Shown piece after piece: positions 24,601 to 39,600 of a stretch of 64,000 nucleotides of DNA. Under the pieces are notes generated by a model. That model worked only from the letters and a program-made list of their open reading frames with translations. It was not told the origin of the DNA and ran no database searches. Source of the DNA: Tomocerus qinae (Eukaryota; Arthropoda; Collembola; Entomobryomorpha; Tomoceridae). A program made the translations under genes and the position numbers. The stretch's first letter is position 1, and each line of letters begins with the position of its first letter. The DNA lies in the NCBI GenBank assembly GCA_020055645.1, contig CM034548.1, positions 46,616,296-46,680,295 of the forward strand. Direction: 5' to 3'.

Positions 24601-27600
24601 AAATATACCTACATTATATTATTCTCGGTAAATGTACGGGCATATGGTATTTTACGTGTATGTGTACATTTAACAACAAAGGCAGATCATTCGCTGGATA
24701 GAGCATTGAGGGAGACTGATATTGTAGTATGGTTGTAACGATAAGCAGGGAGAAGGAGGGGAAGGAGAAAGCCCCTCCTCTAGATCTCTATGACCCAAGA
24801 GTGGCATAGATTTCGAAACTGTCATGTCAGCTGAGTGTTTCGTAGTTCATCTAACAACTCAATCAGCTCCAGTCTTGACTTCCTTTCCATCTCTTTAAAT
24901 ATCTGATCCTACCAAACTGCATCCGTAATGTCACATGTATTCATGATCCTAACTCAAACATACGCCAAGTGCCGTTAGCTAATGGCAAAAGGCCACGTAG
25001 ATAGATGCGGATTCATAATCGGAATTCCTCCTCAACTTTCAGACTCATTTCTTTCCCATTTTGTGCTCCTTCGTTTATTATATAATAAACGACGGAGATA
25101 GATACTAACATATAGGTGAGTATTTAGATACATACGCAGGGGGTACGTACACCTTTTGTGTATTTTATCTTTTCCAGGGTTCCTTTTTTCTAATACAGTG
25201 CTATGTGATACGAAATGACACTCTTTATATATTTATGTTCCAATAAAAGCTATATATGTAGTATTTATTTTATAGTTATATTTGTAAGCATGAAATTATT
25301 TTAGCAATTTGGAATGCATAGATTTGCGTAAATGGCATTTATTTATTTGCATTTAATAATCCAACAACATCTGAAGTGCGGGTAGGTACTTGTAGTAATT
25401 CTGTCAATCCTTGTAGTAAAACCCTGAAGTACACTTAACAGAAACTTTGAAATTGCAATAAACTAAAATAGAGTTTGTTTCCAACTGCTATTTGTCATCT
25501 AGGAGTTCCTTAGTAGATACCTTGTGACTTTGGAATAACTGATTTGGTAACCAAGGACTGCATGATAATAGAAAGAGATGGCTACGAGCCTGAGAGTACA
25601 ACTGTTGTGGCAGTGTGTGTGAGTGAGTTCAGTTCAAGTTCAGAGTCCCTCCTCCTCCTCAATCTCAATGACTGTCTGTCATGTCATTGTGGCATGTATG
25701 AAGAGAGAAGATCTAGCGGGTCGTCTGGCTCCTGATGATGTGATTTGCTGTTTGTGAGGGAAATATCCAGATCCGGTGACATTAACTGGGACTTTGACTT
25801 CGTTCCTTATTAAGTCGAGGTGAGGGGCAGACGCCGACACTCTGCCAGCAGTCCGTGTACGGTGCTCAGATATGAAGTACACGAGTGTATTAATAGCCCG
25901 AATATAGCGTCTAAGTAGATGGAGGAGGTCTAAGAAAGTATAATAGGCAGAGAGGACACGGCCCGGAGCTATCATCACTCATATCCGCTTCTTAATGGCT
26001 TTTCCATTCCCATTACGCTTCGCATTAAAATCCTAAAAACTCTGGAGGACATGAGACGATGAGGACACGTATGCAAAAAAGGCCACCCAATCTCATCCAC
26101 TACTCACCCAAGAGCCTTTCTGTCATTCAACTTCACTATCTCATCCTAGGGGACAAACACTTATCACGAACACTCCTAAAGGGTTACATACATTAATTGC
26201 CGATTGCATAATCAACCGTCTGTTTATGTCTGTATCACAATTTGGCAAGTTGTAGAGGCTGTGACCTCTTAAATTAAATTTCTAAATGAATTTAAATTTA
26301 ATCTGAATAATTAACGAGTGCTGTCTTCATTCCATCAAACGGACGATTCTCCATGAGGATATAAGGATAATGTATTTAGTCTTTTATCTGCATCTGGCAG
26401 AACAATGGTGTGGGAACTCAAAATGGGTTGACTTATTGCCTCATAGTTGTGATACTTAGTGTTTGAGGTTACAAGAGTTGACACAAGGTTAGCCCGAGTG
26501 TTAAGATGTCCCAAGTTGTAAGTAGATTAGAGGGCACGGTGTGGAGGAAAGTCAATTAGGGAAGAGATAAAACTCAATTGATGAAGTTTCCCTTTTTGCT
26601 CAAAGTTAGATAGGCTGCTGACTTGTATTCATTCACAGACTCGCTGGAGAAGACTCAGCAGGGAGACAACAAAGAGAGTCTCTTAGGCTGACAGATCAAG
26701 CAAACTATTCTGAACCAAACAGGAGCAGATTGTGTTCACGTCATCACCTCAGAAGTCAGCAAGAGATTCATATTCAAATACCTGATCCATCCACAGCTTA
26801 CTCTTTCTCTATTTCAAATCTCGCATTTCCTATATGTACATGTTTTTACGGTTGGAAAGATCATCAAGTTATGACTACTTAACCTATTAGAAACGAGGTC
26901 AGTATAATTTTCATAAAATTACTCATTTTACAGGAAGAAGGAGAGAATAACTTTCTGTGTACTCAAACTCAAGACGGAAACTTTTGAAGATGTCTATCGC
27001 ATCTAGCTGAGATAGCAAATTATTTTCTTGTAGAAATGTAATTTTTCTCAGCCAAATGAATGTAGATTTATTTCGCTTACTAATGTACTGAGTGGTAATC
27101 CAAGCATGGAAAACCAAAACTATTGATTGTTAGTACACCTCCGGCCAAAAATGTTATCAAGGGAGGCATAGGACACTATACTGCGTTTGTAGAGACATTT
27201 CAACTCGGTGTGAGTATTTGATACTCTGAGCAAGGACCCGCTTTGAAGAACAACAGACTTCAGTAAAGACTAAACGGAACTGTTTTTTGTGAAATTCTTG
27301 TAAGTATTCATTGTATTCAGTTCTAATAATAAGTCTTAGGGATTCTTCTGACAATAGATTTGTTAACTTGTAAGCTAAAAATGTTAAGTCCATCTAAATG
27401 AACGCATTACAAGTGGTGGGCTGAGAATGTAGGGTTAGTTTCTATTAAAAGAGAATAAAAGGATCATAATAATGTGTATATAAGTAGTTGGTAAAGATGT
27501 GATTTGTATGTGGTTAGGTTTAGTGAGCATCAGTTCAGTTTCAGTTGAAAAGTTTAGATTCCCGACAAAAAGTTGCTAAAGGGGAAGCCTATACGAGCTA

Positions 27601-30600
27601 CGTATAAAGTACGTCTTCTAAGTAGTGCAGAAAATAAGTAGTTAGCCATAGTCACAAAGTGTAAGTGGCGATGCTGGGTTGAAGTTTCAAGAGAAGTCTT
27701 TTCCCTTCTAAAGAAACCGTACAAGTGAAAGTGGGGAAAAAGTGTGCTTGCTTTCTCCTGCTCCTCTCTATATCGCTCCCTTTGCTTTCTCCTCGCTGTC
27801 TTAGTCAATAATACTGCTTCCGAGCTGCCTATACATTTCAACTTGGGTCTGACACAAACAACGAAGGCTAATTTTAATGATCTGGTTCTGGATCAGAAAT
27901 TTGCCTTGAGCAGCTTGGCCACATTGTACTGATTCCCACTCTTGCACTAAATATACAAGAGATTTTTTACTAATCACGCCATATAATATTGATTCATGCA
28001 GAGTCTTCAACAATTTCTGAGACGATTTTGGAACGGGTTGGATGGTTTTGGTGATCGTGATTTGTGAAGATCCCTTAAGACGGCTTTGGCGTAGTCTAAG
28101 TAAGAACATATGTAGTTGGATGGCCGTCGTCGTAGGTGGAAAGGAAGTAGATAGTTATTGGGAGTGAATGGTGAGAGAGAAGCCTTTCACATGATAACGT
28201 GTTCAGTTTATAGCCTTCAGAGAGAAAGCGAAAGGGACAGAGAGAGAAAGTGATTGTGAGAGTTTATGCAGAGGTGAGCAAAGTTTGAGATGATGAGATC
28301 AAGTTGAAGATGAAGTTGAAGTGGAGATGGATAGAATGGAAGAATTGAATTTTAAAGGAGACTCTCTTCTCCTTTGCCTTCTTCTTTTCTTCTCTTTAAA
28401 GTAGTTGCTACTTGGCCGCTTGTAGGCAACTCCCTATCCCTCCAAACCCGTCTAGAATCCAGTCGTTTTATAGAATAGCACACTTTTACGGTATGCATAT
28501 GCACAATATTCCCAAGGATCTCAAGTGAACGATTTATAACATATTATAATAGACAAGTAGGAAGACATTCTCCTCGGTTTCCCTCCCACTCGATCTCGCC
28601 AAGCGTCGCCGACATAAATATATTATTATGAACTCCTTCTTTAATTGGACACCCATTCTGACTTCTCACTTCTCTGAACTTCATTTATTCCTCCGATAAT
28701 ATTCGATGTGAGCAGTGCCGACATTTATTTTGCATGTCAGCAGGAAATCAAATCCAATCCTGACGCTAATGCCCAACCTTAAAATGTTTATTAAGCACTG
28801 CACCAAATCTGATTTCTTCAAATGAAAAATTAGGAATGTAATAACAAGGCCATATTCAGATATAGCAGGCTATAGGGCGTATAAGTGACCAAATCTTGCA
28901 TCATACTCAATACTCATGAGGTGAGCAACAATGCAAAAATCTGCGATACCCCTAACTTAAGAAACCATTTCAATAATGGATTCAATCATTCAATCTGTGT
29001 ACCGTTGAGTTATGAAAAGTAAACACTAGCAAAGTAAAGGCCAAGAACACGTAATACGACACAAATAAGTCTCAAGTGTAGTTAAGGCTGACATGTTAAT
29101 GTACCTTGTATATAAGTTTTCGTCTTCAGTGTTCCAATACCAATTTTTAATTTAATTTCCTTGTCACCTACAACACATTTACTAAAAAAATTTTTTAAAG
29201 GTCCTGCAGTTGACTTACCATGTTTACTTCTGAGATGTGGTCGAAACTGGCGATGAATAAGTCCATACCTACGTACAAGGGGTCTCCTGAAATCAAACAC
29301 AAAGAAAACTGTCAGAAATGCAATACGGATTTACAAGCATTTTTGGGATTTTTTGTTTCAAGATAGCGAAATGAGTGATACTGAAGCCATTGCCCTTACG
29401 CATTTTTTCCCTTCATACCTTAAGTTTCACGGGTAGCAAAATAGAACAAGGTAGCAGTACTTGTTTGCATAACTCAATTAAAGAATACAGACAGTAACTT
29501 TGGATAAGAATACGGGCAATGGAAAAACGTTAATGTGCAGACAGTAGTTTTTTGCTGTCCCAATGGGGAATATTTTCGTTGTGGGGTCTGAAAACGAATT
29601 GCCAACTATTCTTGCGTTGGTTGTATCTAATTTAAAAGGCAATTGTAAAATGTGCACCTACTGTAGGATGGTAATTCCTGCGATTCCTAGTAATCAAGTT
29701 TATTGCTTAGAATGTCTGTACAAACGGAACTGGAGTTACAGAGGCATCCGCAAATTTTCACCTCCCATTTCAACAGCAGACATTTACAATGCTGACAACA
29801 TCATAGAAAAAATAACGATGCTTACATTAGCATGGCGTACATTTTTGGGGAAGGGTTTAATGGGAACCTGGCTTCTACTTTTTATTGCTTTACTTACACT
29901 CTGTAATTTATCATTCACAAATTCACATCCAGGCACATTTTTCATCCAGACGAAATTGCAAGTACAGATCTGGTTACAATCAGTAAAGTAACCTCATAAG
30001 CGTTGTGTATACTTGTTAAACAGTTTTGGTTATTTACCTTTCATAAGTATTTCCTAATTTTCGGAGCATTGGCTTATCTCAGCTCTACAATTATATATAG
30101 CATTTTTTAAAACAATAGTTGATTTTATAATCTATGAAAAGTGTATATAGTTGTATTAACTAAAGTATTTAGCATATAGAAAGTCAGACATATCTCTAGA
30201 TGTTTAGATTTATTTCCAAGTAGCCTTGTTTAACCAGTTTTTTACTTACAAGCAAATTATAAATGGACGTGTCACAAACATGGTACTTTGGCATGCACGA
30301 AGGAAATTTGCTCTGAGCCACAGGTGTCTCACTTAGCACCATAGTCCATACCACAACGAGCAATGTGGTGAAAGCAAATGCACTTTCACCGAATGATTTC
30401 ACTTCCACATCCAGATGCAGCAGCCAGAGGAAGTAACATAATCTGAAATAGCTGTTCAATATTAGCGATGGACACTGGAGTCGGTTATTTCCTGTCTGAT
30501 GCTGAACACATTAAATGCTAAATGGGATACACAATAGTGTAGGCATATATTTACTTGGGTGAAAATATGATCATGTTATGTTGCAGCAGAGCCAAATATT

Positions 30601-33600
30601 GAATGTTGCTTTTTCAACAAATGTTTGGGTTTTAACCACCGTGGGAAGGAATCCGTGCCAATAAGAAATTATACCCTGAAGAGAGGAATCTTACTTCTTA
30701 TCGCAGTATATATGCATACATGGACCTAATGAGCATCCCTCCGCCATAAAAAATTAAATCTCTCCACATAAATTGAGAAAATGTGATGATGAGCCCTCCC
30801 GATAAAGTGGAATGGCATAAAGATGAAATACAAGCAAAGAATATTTATTTTTTGGTGTCTGTCTACGTAAGTAGCTTTCGATTTTTGGAGACTAGACAAA
30901 AAGTCCGTCAGGAAGCAAAAGCTAATCAAGTAGGAGTGTAATTAGTCATGATGGTTAAGGGAAGAATCCCCACTTCATCTCTACTGAACGCATGTAGAAA
31001 CAGGATAGAAATGTTTTACTGTCAAATTTAGTTCATGTTCATTTAGTCCCTCACATGAGAAACGGAAGTTTTATTTGTGGTTTAAATAACAGATTTTAGT
31101 GACTGGAGATTTCCATGAAGAGTGGAATAGTAGGGCGACCCTTTGAACCCCCAATACACTACGCCGATGATTTGATATGAAAGGAAAGGGAAATGTGGGA
31201 CGAAGTTGATTAGCTCACGTCCACATTGTCTTGCGACTTTCTCGGTTTTGTTTGGTTCAGCATGGTCGTTGTCGTGTCGTGAGGTCACGGAGGACAGGCC
31301 AGGACAACTCAACAGTACTCTCATAATAATAAATGTCTCTATAGGAAAGATCGGGCCTTAGGAGTAAATAATATGTACATAAAGATGAGTCTATGTTTTG
31401 CGAGATAATGCAGCAAGCAATCCGCCTCCTGTTATCGCATCGATGAGCAAAGAGATGAAGTGAAAGAGATGCGATCTGAAAGGCTCAAGACAAAGTAAAG
31501 ACAATCTGATGGGAAACACAACAAGACAACTGCAAAGCTATATGTACTCTCATGCTGGACTCCAGTCAACTCTACTCAGCAATACGCAACTAAACTGCAA
31601 TTGCTTTCTGAGCTTAGTTACGATCAGGCACTTAACTAAAATACAGTTCACTTTTCTAATTTCAACCGAATCTCTCGGATAAAAAATACTCCAAGGAAAT
31701 TACAAATCTGCTTTTCATAAAAATTCATTTATGATGTCATATTTACGTGGTAACTTATTCTGTTAGGATCTTTGCTGAAACTAGCAATTTAACTCACCCG
31801 TTTTTCATGATTATTATTTACTACCCATTTGTGTATGTATCAAAGTTTAAAGTAGTAAAATTGTGATTTTTAACTTTCAGAGCAGAGACCTCACTCCAAT
31901 GCAAAGCTGTCATCAAAAGATACTTGTAAACAGCTGATTGCCACACCATGCATTATATCGAATATAATGAAATAATTTTCATTGAAAAATGAAATGTTAA
32001 ATGGCTACCAAATGGCAGCTTTAGACCTTGGAATGCGTGTAATTGTGAAAATGAGGTAAATGGGAAGTGATGAGAGTGGTTGATAATATAGGACTAGGAA
32101 TTAGAGTGGGAGAGGATGAAAGGAAGGACTGATTGAGGGAGTATGAGTGATGGATGAGAGGAGAGATTGACGACTTGAGTCGATGATGTAGATGGATGCA
32201 TCTTGTCATCCTTGCCAAGCCACCCACATCACAACAGCGCGGCCTCCACCTTCGCTTCATAACCTACGTCTTCGTTCCCTGAGTTAGTTACCTCTCTTCT
32301 ATATTGGATGCGAGTGATCTGTGAATCGGAGGAGAGCCGGGCCGGGCGTGCGAGTCAAGAAAAGAATCTCTTCCATTTTCTCATCATATCACACTAAATC
32401 GCATTACACCGTCACATCAAATCGTCATACCAGCAGATCATCCAGTGACGTAACCAACATCCGCCCTGCCACCCTTCTCCATCATCGTTCCCCATCCAAT
32501 TGTTTATCCTCATTTTATTTATCAGAAAATCCACCCATTTAACGGAAACAATCTCTCTTTTCCCCGTTTTCTGTCTTCAAAAATTTATTTTGTTTTCAAG
32601 CCCTAAACTCAAAAAATGGACGCCTTGGTGACATATGCATAATGATGAACGACAGAAATAATCCGCGATTATTCCTCTAAAGAACTGGCTTTTCACTATT
32701 GACTCTATCCAGTAGATATTTAGCTGCAAGTGTGCGACGGTAGTGAACCGAGTCTGTCTTCGCATGTCTACCAATGTCAAGAAAATGGACTTTCTCTGCT
32801 TATTGTTCTGACAAAAGGCATTGGACTCCCCAAAGAATCGATTCGATCAAGGCTATAGATCAGATCAGATGATATGGCAAGTGAGAGGGGACAGACTTGT
32901 GTTTCATCTTTAGAACTAGGCCACTATCCATTGCAACTTATATCTAGCGGAACAGACAGATACTCCCTTGGTCCAGGAGCTCTGATTTATTTACCTCCCA
33001 AAGTGCCCCATTTTCATTACCAACTGAAAACCTCCAAATATTCTCAAGACTATATAGACTTATATAATTTTGATTGACTTGCGTAATTCATCTTATTGTA
33101 TAATCATGTAGGAATAAATAAATAAATCAGTTCGTTCATACTAACCAGCCGATGCACGTCGTCAATCCAATCACAGTTTTGGTATAATAATAATTATATA
33201 TTTTAATTACCTACATATAATATTTCTTTTTCATAATGAAATACTTTTGACAATTTTATCCCTCATAACTTAACAATAATTTAAAATACACCCAAAAACG
33301 ATTTAGATTTTCTATGTACAAGTACAAGCTTAAATTTTTTTCTAATAAATATACATTTAAAAGAGAGTTTTACCATCTTGGCAAGATTAGATGGTGAGTG
33401 ATCTGTTTCGGTTCTGTCGGTAAGCAATTCATTATAAATTGTCACTGAAGCACGAAATGAATGAGGTCTCCTTAGTTAGTAATCTTCAAGTATTCATTCA
33501 GACTTGTCCACTAATTCATTCGATATCCATCTATCTATCAGATCAAAACAAAAGATCTCCAACTAAAGCCGATGGATCTACTAAATCTATTGAGGTCGAA

Positions 33601-36600
33601 CATAAAATAACTCGCCATATTACTGTCCACTATCATCTATAATAATGAATTATTCATAGAACAGTCGCCATTAACCATTTTTTGAACAACTTTCAAAGGC
33701 TCAACTCAAACTCTTTTTATCTTTAAATAACCAGCATTATTATTTCTATAGATATGATTGATGCGTACCTGTTTGCATGAGCATATGAAAAAATGTATCC
33801 ATGTGCATGTGAAACTGACATTTATTTACCAGATAAATTATTTAGGTTCCATGAAACGCATATAAATATAACACTCCATCCAAATTCAATTTGCATAGAT
33901 TTTCTGGCGGAAATTTGAGAGGAAATACATTTGTGAGATTTCCTCTCAAATTACATTCCGTAAAATTGGCCCAGCCATTTTGTGATGCATGGGGGGCCTA
34001 GCCAAAGCGACTCTCTAACTTTCAGGCTCAGTTGTGCATGGCACCTGAGATTTCCTACACACTAAGCTATATACAAGAAGCATTTACTATTTAGAATAGT
34101 CATCAGCAAAATATCGAATGGCTCCGCAGTTAGTCCCAAGATAAGTTCAATTTCAAAATAATCTAATTGAACTCTATTTCAAGTTACACACAAGTTCCTA
34201 AAAAATTCTATTATTGAGTTATATTTCGAAATTTATAAACATTGGGTGATTTAATTTTTCAGAATCGGCTGTTTTACTACAGGCTATAGAGAGGCTGTTT
34301 TTCTATTGAATTGTTTAATCAACGTCAGTAAGTGCCTTTTTTTTATTTTCATGGGCTAACTAGAGACAAACCTAGCATTTAATGTGCTAGAAAAATGTTG
34401 AAATGTAAATAACCACACATTGGCAGAAAGTTTATCGAAATATTGAAATTTCTGAATATTATCATGTCAGCGATTTTTTAAATTTTCTACAGCATAAAAA
34501 TTACATATTAAGAACTGGTTAAAAGGAGGGGTATGAAAAGTCAGGCTAAAATTTGATGTTAGGAGGGTTTCTAGTCTCCATTATTTATGAGTGGGGAATA
34601 CCTTAATTCCTTACGCTTCCGTACTAATAAGAAGTTCATCTGATACATTCATATTTTATAAATTATCACGGAATTTTTTCAATGCGCAACTCCACTTCAC
34701 TTTTATACTATTAGTATGATGCCTAAAATTTTCAGAATATTATTTAGCATTTCGATTCAAATACTTAACCCTAGACTACATGACATACGAAATGAACTGT
34801 AACACATGACATGTCCCAATTGGGATTCCCATTAGTCCCATTTGGGATTGATTCCCGCGGCCTTAGTGCACAGTGTTTCGAAAAAACATGTCCCATTTGG
34901 GACATGTCATGTAATACACAAAGTCCAGTCGCACTGGACTTGTGCTATTGCTCAAGTCCAAGTTGATTCTGACCTAAATATGAATGTTGACCCAAAATTT
35001 TAAAACCTGACCAAAATATAAATGCTGACACAAAATTTTAAAACCAGACCCAAACATAAATGCTGACACAAGAATTTAAAACATGATCCAATTATGTTAA
35101 AGCCTTTACCAAATATAAAAGCTGGCTCAAATGAAGGGCTGATCCAAATGCAGAGCTGAACCAGGAATTTAAAACCTGACCCAAATATAAATACTGACCC
35201 AAAAATTTAAAACCTCACCTAAAATAAAACTTGACCCAAATGGAAATGCTGATCCAATTGTAAAGGCTGATCCAAATATAAATAGTATTTCAAATAAAAA
35301 TGCTGACCCAAATGTAGGTCTGACCCAAACATAGGCCTGACCCAAATATAAATGCTGACCCAAATGTAATTTGCCATATTTCCATCCCGGTTATATCTGC
35401 ATTTCATGTAATACATGACATGTCCCAAATGGGATTTGTCCGATTACGAAATAGTGTACAATCCCATTTGGGACATGTCATGTATTAACATAGTAAATGG
35501 GTCCCATTTTCATTTCTTAATTTTTTCTAAACTTTGTTTATGGTCCAAATTACTTGAATTTAAAAATATAAGCAGAGAAACGCATTTGTGACACATACAA
35601 AAATCCACGAGGTTATACGGTATACCTGCTCAAAGCTAGGGCACAGTAAAGTCAGAAAAATCCCATTTGGGACATGTCATGTAGTCTAGGGTTAATATTT
35701 GTTTAAGACCTTGTGACATCAAGAAATATAGCATTCAAGGAGGCGATCCGCTTGGGAAGAAAGTCGCCAGTAAATTAATTGGGGCTTTGAAGAATGGCAA
35801 CCCTAAGGAATGGAATGATGCAATAAGGAGATACAAAGTAAACCTCCAGTCTAATCAAATAATTCAGTGCACTTACCAAATTACATGACACCGCTTTAAG
35901 AAACATAATATCACGCATGAAGGTTCCCGACGTATTATGTGTATTTTACTACTACTTCTTCACTGATCATTATTTTGCTCTGAAATGGCCAAGAACTAAA
36001 ATCTAGGGAAAAATCTGTGGAAGAATCCATCCTTTATGTGAAAGGCAAAGGTCTAATTTTTAACTATTTATTTTTCCAATCCTGACATCTTTACAGCTGA
36101 AAGCACTTGATGTTTTTTCAAGTTACTTAATTTAATTTAAGTTTAAGATAATTAAAATAGGCACAGTTAAATTAATTACTCTGTCAGCCTACAACGCAGT
36201 CTGAAGTTTTAATTCGACTTCAAACTGTTATTGTGGGACGACCCTAAGTTGATTAGAATCCAAACGAACCTGCCAAATTTAAAATGTATTACAATATTCC
36301 GTGCATCAGTACACACTATAAATATTTATTAGTAATCTATTTGCTTCCTAGATAAAAATGTTTGCAAGTAATTCAATTTAGTCGTATGCACAGCAAATAA
36401 GTACATCCACGAAGAGAACGTAAGCCAAACATACTCAGCCACTCTAAACAAAATTATTAACTTATACCAAACGAGTTCATACAAAAAGAGTAGCATGGTA
36501 GACATTTTAAAGTTTGGAGTGCATTAGATAGCTTAACGAATCAAAGTAGTTAAATAAGGGAAGATAATAATAGTTAAAGACGTAGACTGAATATTGACAC

Positions 36601-39600
36601 CGTTTTGAGGTATATAGGAGAGGGATGACGTGCCCAGATAAATAGAAAGCGTGTTAGCTACTGCGTAAGTATTCGCGACAAATAGGGATAAAAAGAGTAC
36701 TTGAGTAGTCCAGGGTATTATTATATAGGAGAACAAAAGACTAAAAACGTGTGATGTCTCGGGAATACTTTTTAGCATGACATGGCACTGATGAGATGAC
36801 ACTGACAGTAACACCTTAGCGCAGTATGCAATCTCGCTAAAACATTTCACCGCTCACCCACAGAATTCATTTCTGCTTCAAGCTAATCATTTATTTACGG
36901 TTTAAAGTTTACATTGCTATCTACTTCCCGTTTTATTGCAGGCTCACGGAATATACATCTGAATGTCATTGGCACTGCACTTTGCGGAGTAGGGAATATT
37001 ATGTACATTTTATTACTCTTTTTGGCATGTGCCTGTAGCCCACCACCACGTTGATTAGCGCACGTAGCCATATAAAAATAATACAGTTAAGCAATTACAT
37101 TTGCCTTGGAAGCTTTTCATCGATTTGTTTTACACATATACTTTGAGTGAACTAGATATAACTTCCGAAAGTAGTCCACAATTTTCTTGACAAAAGTTGT
37201 GCATACTTCACATATACTACAAATTAACTTCAAACAAATCCAAGCAAGCTTCGACTTTGCGAATTGCAGATATTTTCATGGAAAGCTAAATTTTCGCCCC
37301 TGTTGTGAGAATGTCTTTGACAAGTATGGTGAGGTCAGGGCGAACAGCAGTAAAAAATCCCTACCTATTTGTTACAGTTTTCTGACATTATCTAGCAGAA
37401 GCCACGAAAGCCTTCATTTCATGGATATGAATATATTGCCCCTTTATCCTGGTTAAAAACTTCACTTTCGTTCATTTTAGTGCACAGTCTAGTGGATGGT
37501 GCATTTCTATGGATGCAGAGTATAATTAGGGTTAAAGGGCACCCGCACACTAAGCTGCCACTTCGTGCGAAACTTGCAACTTTGAAACTTGTCAGTACAG
37601 CATCAACGAGCATTCCAGTTGGAGAACTAAATAGGAATCTTCACAAATAACTTATTCATAAGATTATAATTAATATCATTAGTACGTGGTAAGTTGGTGA
37701 GTGCGCAAGAATGCTCTTAAAATAAACATTGATCCGTCACAGAGGAATATCAGCTCAAGATTGATGTATTCTAGCTATTTATATTTATTGCAACTCACGA
37801 CTTAATTATACAAAGTCACGCAATCAAAGGTAAGCCACTTGATTTTTAGAGATCTGTGAGTTTTCTATTATCCCAACTGTCAAGGATCAAAATGACTTGT
37901 CAATAGGAGGAAATATTCCATAGCTGCAAAAATGGATCAAAATCTTACAAGAAAAAATCGGAGAAGGACAGTATTATAATGCATGAGTGGGAGACGTTGC
38001 GTATTTGCTATTTTGGGTTGTTTGTTGAAAATGTGTAGATGATAAACTTACCGCCAAAGTTGGGTCTGAGTCGGATGTCATATCCTTGCAGAAGTTTGGC
38101 AATCGTCTGAGTGACATTCTCCAATTTGGAAGACCCGCCCCATACTCCCCTGAAACAGCAAAACACAAACAAAGACTATATGAACACTAGTATGACAATG
38201 ACTGAACTTAATGCACAAGATCGTCAAGTGCAGTCGCCATTCCACTAGTGTACCCCACTATCCAATTCACCAAATATTATACGAGTTATACCGTTGATAC
38301 GATATACATCTTCAAACTGGATTTAGGAAGTTTATTTACAATAGTAGAAATGAGTATCCAACCAACATCTTACTCCACGCTACACTCCTACACTATTTAA
38401 TTATAATGGACAACCGAGTTCTACATTTTGTTTTATTTTTGTCTTAATGTTTTGGGTTCCCGTGCTAAATTAAAATGTTTTTGGGTATTAATAACTTGAA
38501 TTTGTGTACCGAAATAAAACAATTAGTAATTTGTATTCTTTATAGAATACCCATGTCTACGGAAAACACTGGTGAAACGGATTTGCATAACTGGATCTAA
38601 TTTTACAAAATATCCAAATAGTACAAGATGTCTCACTCCGGTGGTCTACTTGGGTATTATTTCCTTATATTTGCGAATGCCACAAAAGTTCACAAAAAAG
38701 TATTTAAGATTGGAATCGTTTCTAGATTCAAAATAGTACATGCCTAAAATTAACCTGATTCTAATTCTACTTAAAGCAGGTGGTTTGGGTGAAAAGAATT
38801 AACCCATTGTCTCCGCAAAATAGTTAACTGGTATTCTGAAAGTTCGATTGGTGAATGTTGACTAGATTCCCCACATGAAGTGAGCGTATTATCGAAAGTA
38901 CGATGGGACTTATTAAACTTTTTATATAGGCTTTCTGAAACAACTTTAAATAAGTTCTTTTGGCATACATACTTTAGGCTACCATAAAGTCAATTTATTT
39001 TAGCATACAGTAACTAAAACTGCCTACTACGAGTACATAAGAGCCACTCCGCTAAATATACTCAACATTTCTGGAAATGCAGGTACCTACTGTAGTAGAA
39101 TGATGTTTATTTTAAAATCTGGAAAACGACCTAAGTGTTGCAGGCTAGATCCAATATTTGTTAATGTGTCCTTTCCAAGTAATTGATAAGGGTTGGTTGA
39201 GACAGGATTTATGACCCAAAAGAAGCATTTGGAATGTTTGCACTCTGAATACTGAGAAAGAGAGACAAAGAGTATTAATTAAAACGAGTCATTTAAAATT
39301 CAGGAGCAGATGCCAGTATGCAAAAAATGTGAAATATTTTTGTAGGTATTACAGGTAAACCAAGCGTGGTTGTTGATTAAATAGTGCAGCACGCTGTGTT
39401 CGTGTTGAGTGCAGAAGTTGTGAGTGAGTGAGAGCTATCTCAATGTGGCAAATGTTGTAGACGTATTTCCGTAAAATACCTTAGTAGGGGGCTATATAAG
39501 TAGGGCAGTGTGTGGAGGGAAGGAGAATGTCCAACTGGTAAGAGAGAATGTAATGCTCAATCAGTATTCAATGCGTAACTTGGGAGTCTGGAGAAATTCG

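Larger units (their letters stand above)
34769..35691. mobile_element. piggyBac-type non-autonomous element in Lcch3 intron 2
   Basis: Flanked by TTAA at 34765-34768 and 35692-35695. Perfect 18-bp terminal inverted repeats CCCTAGACTACATGACAT. TTAA target and ends starting CCCTAG are the piggyBac signature. Inside are repeated copies of CATGACATGTCCCAAATGGG in both orientations near both ends and a satellite-like core. 923 bp with no transposase. Confidence 0.85.
29287..38051 (-). other. Lcch3 intron 2
   Basis: 8.8 kb. Holds the paired-CxxC ORF (29563-29991), the 33912-33952 hairpin and the piggyBac-type element. The rest shows nothing recognisable. Confidence 0.6.

Noticed and set aside
29082..29300. 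72-codon minus ORF as an LCCH3 exon
   Set aside because: Wrong frame; the true exon (29286-29219) reads [20 protein letters not shown] in another phase.
35169..35428. Two minus-strand ORFs with repeated WVS/YIWVR motifs
   Set aside because: They follow the tandem TGACCCAAA array; no start context, no non-repeat sequence.
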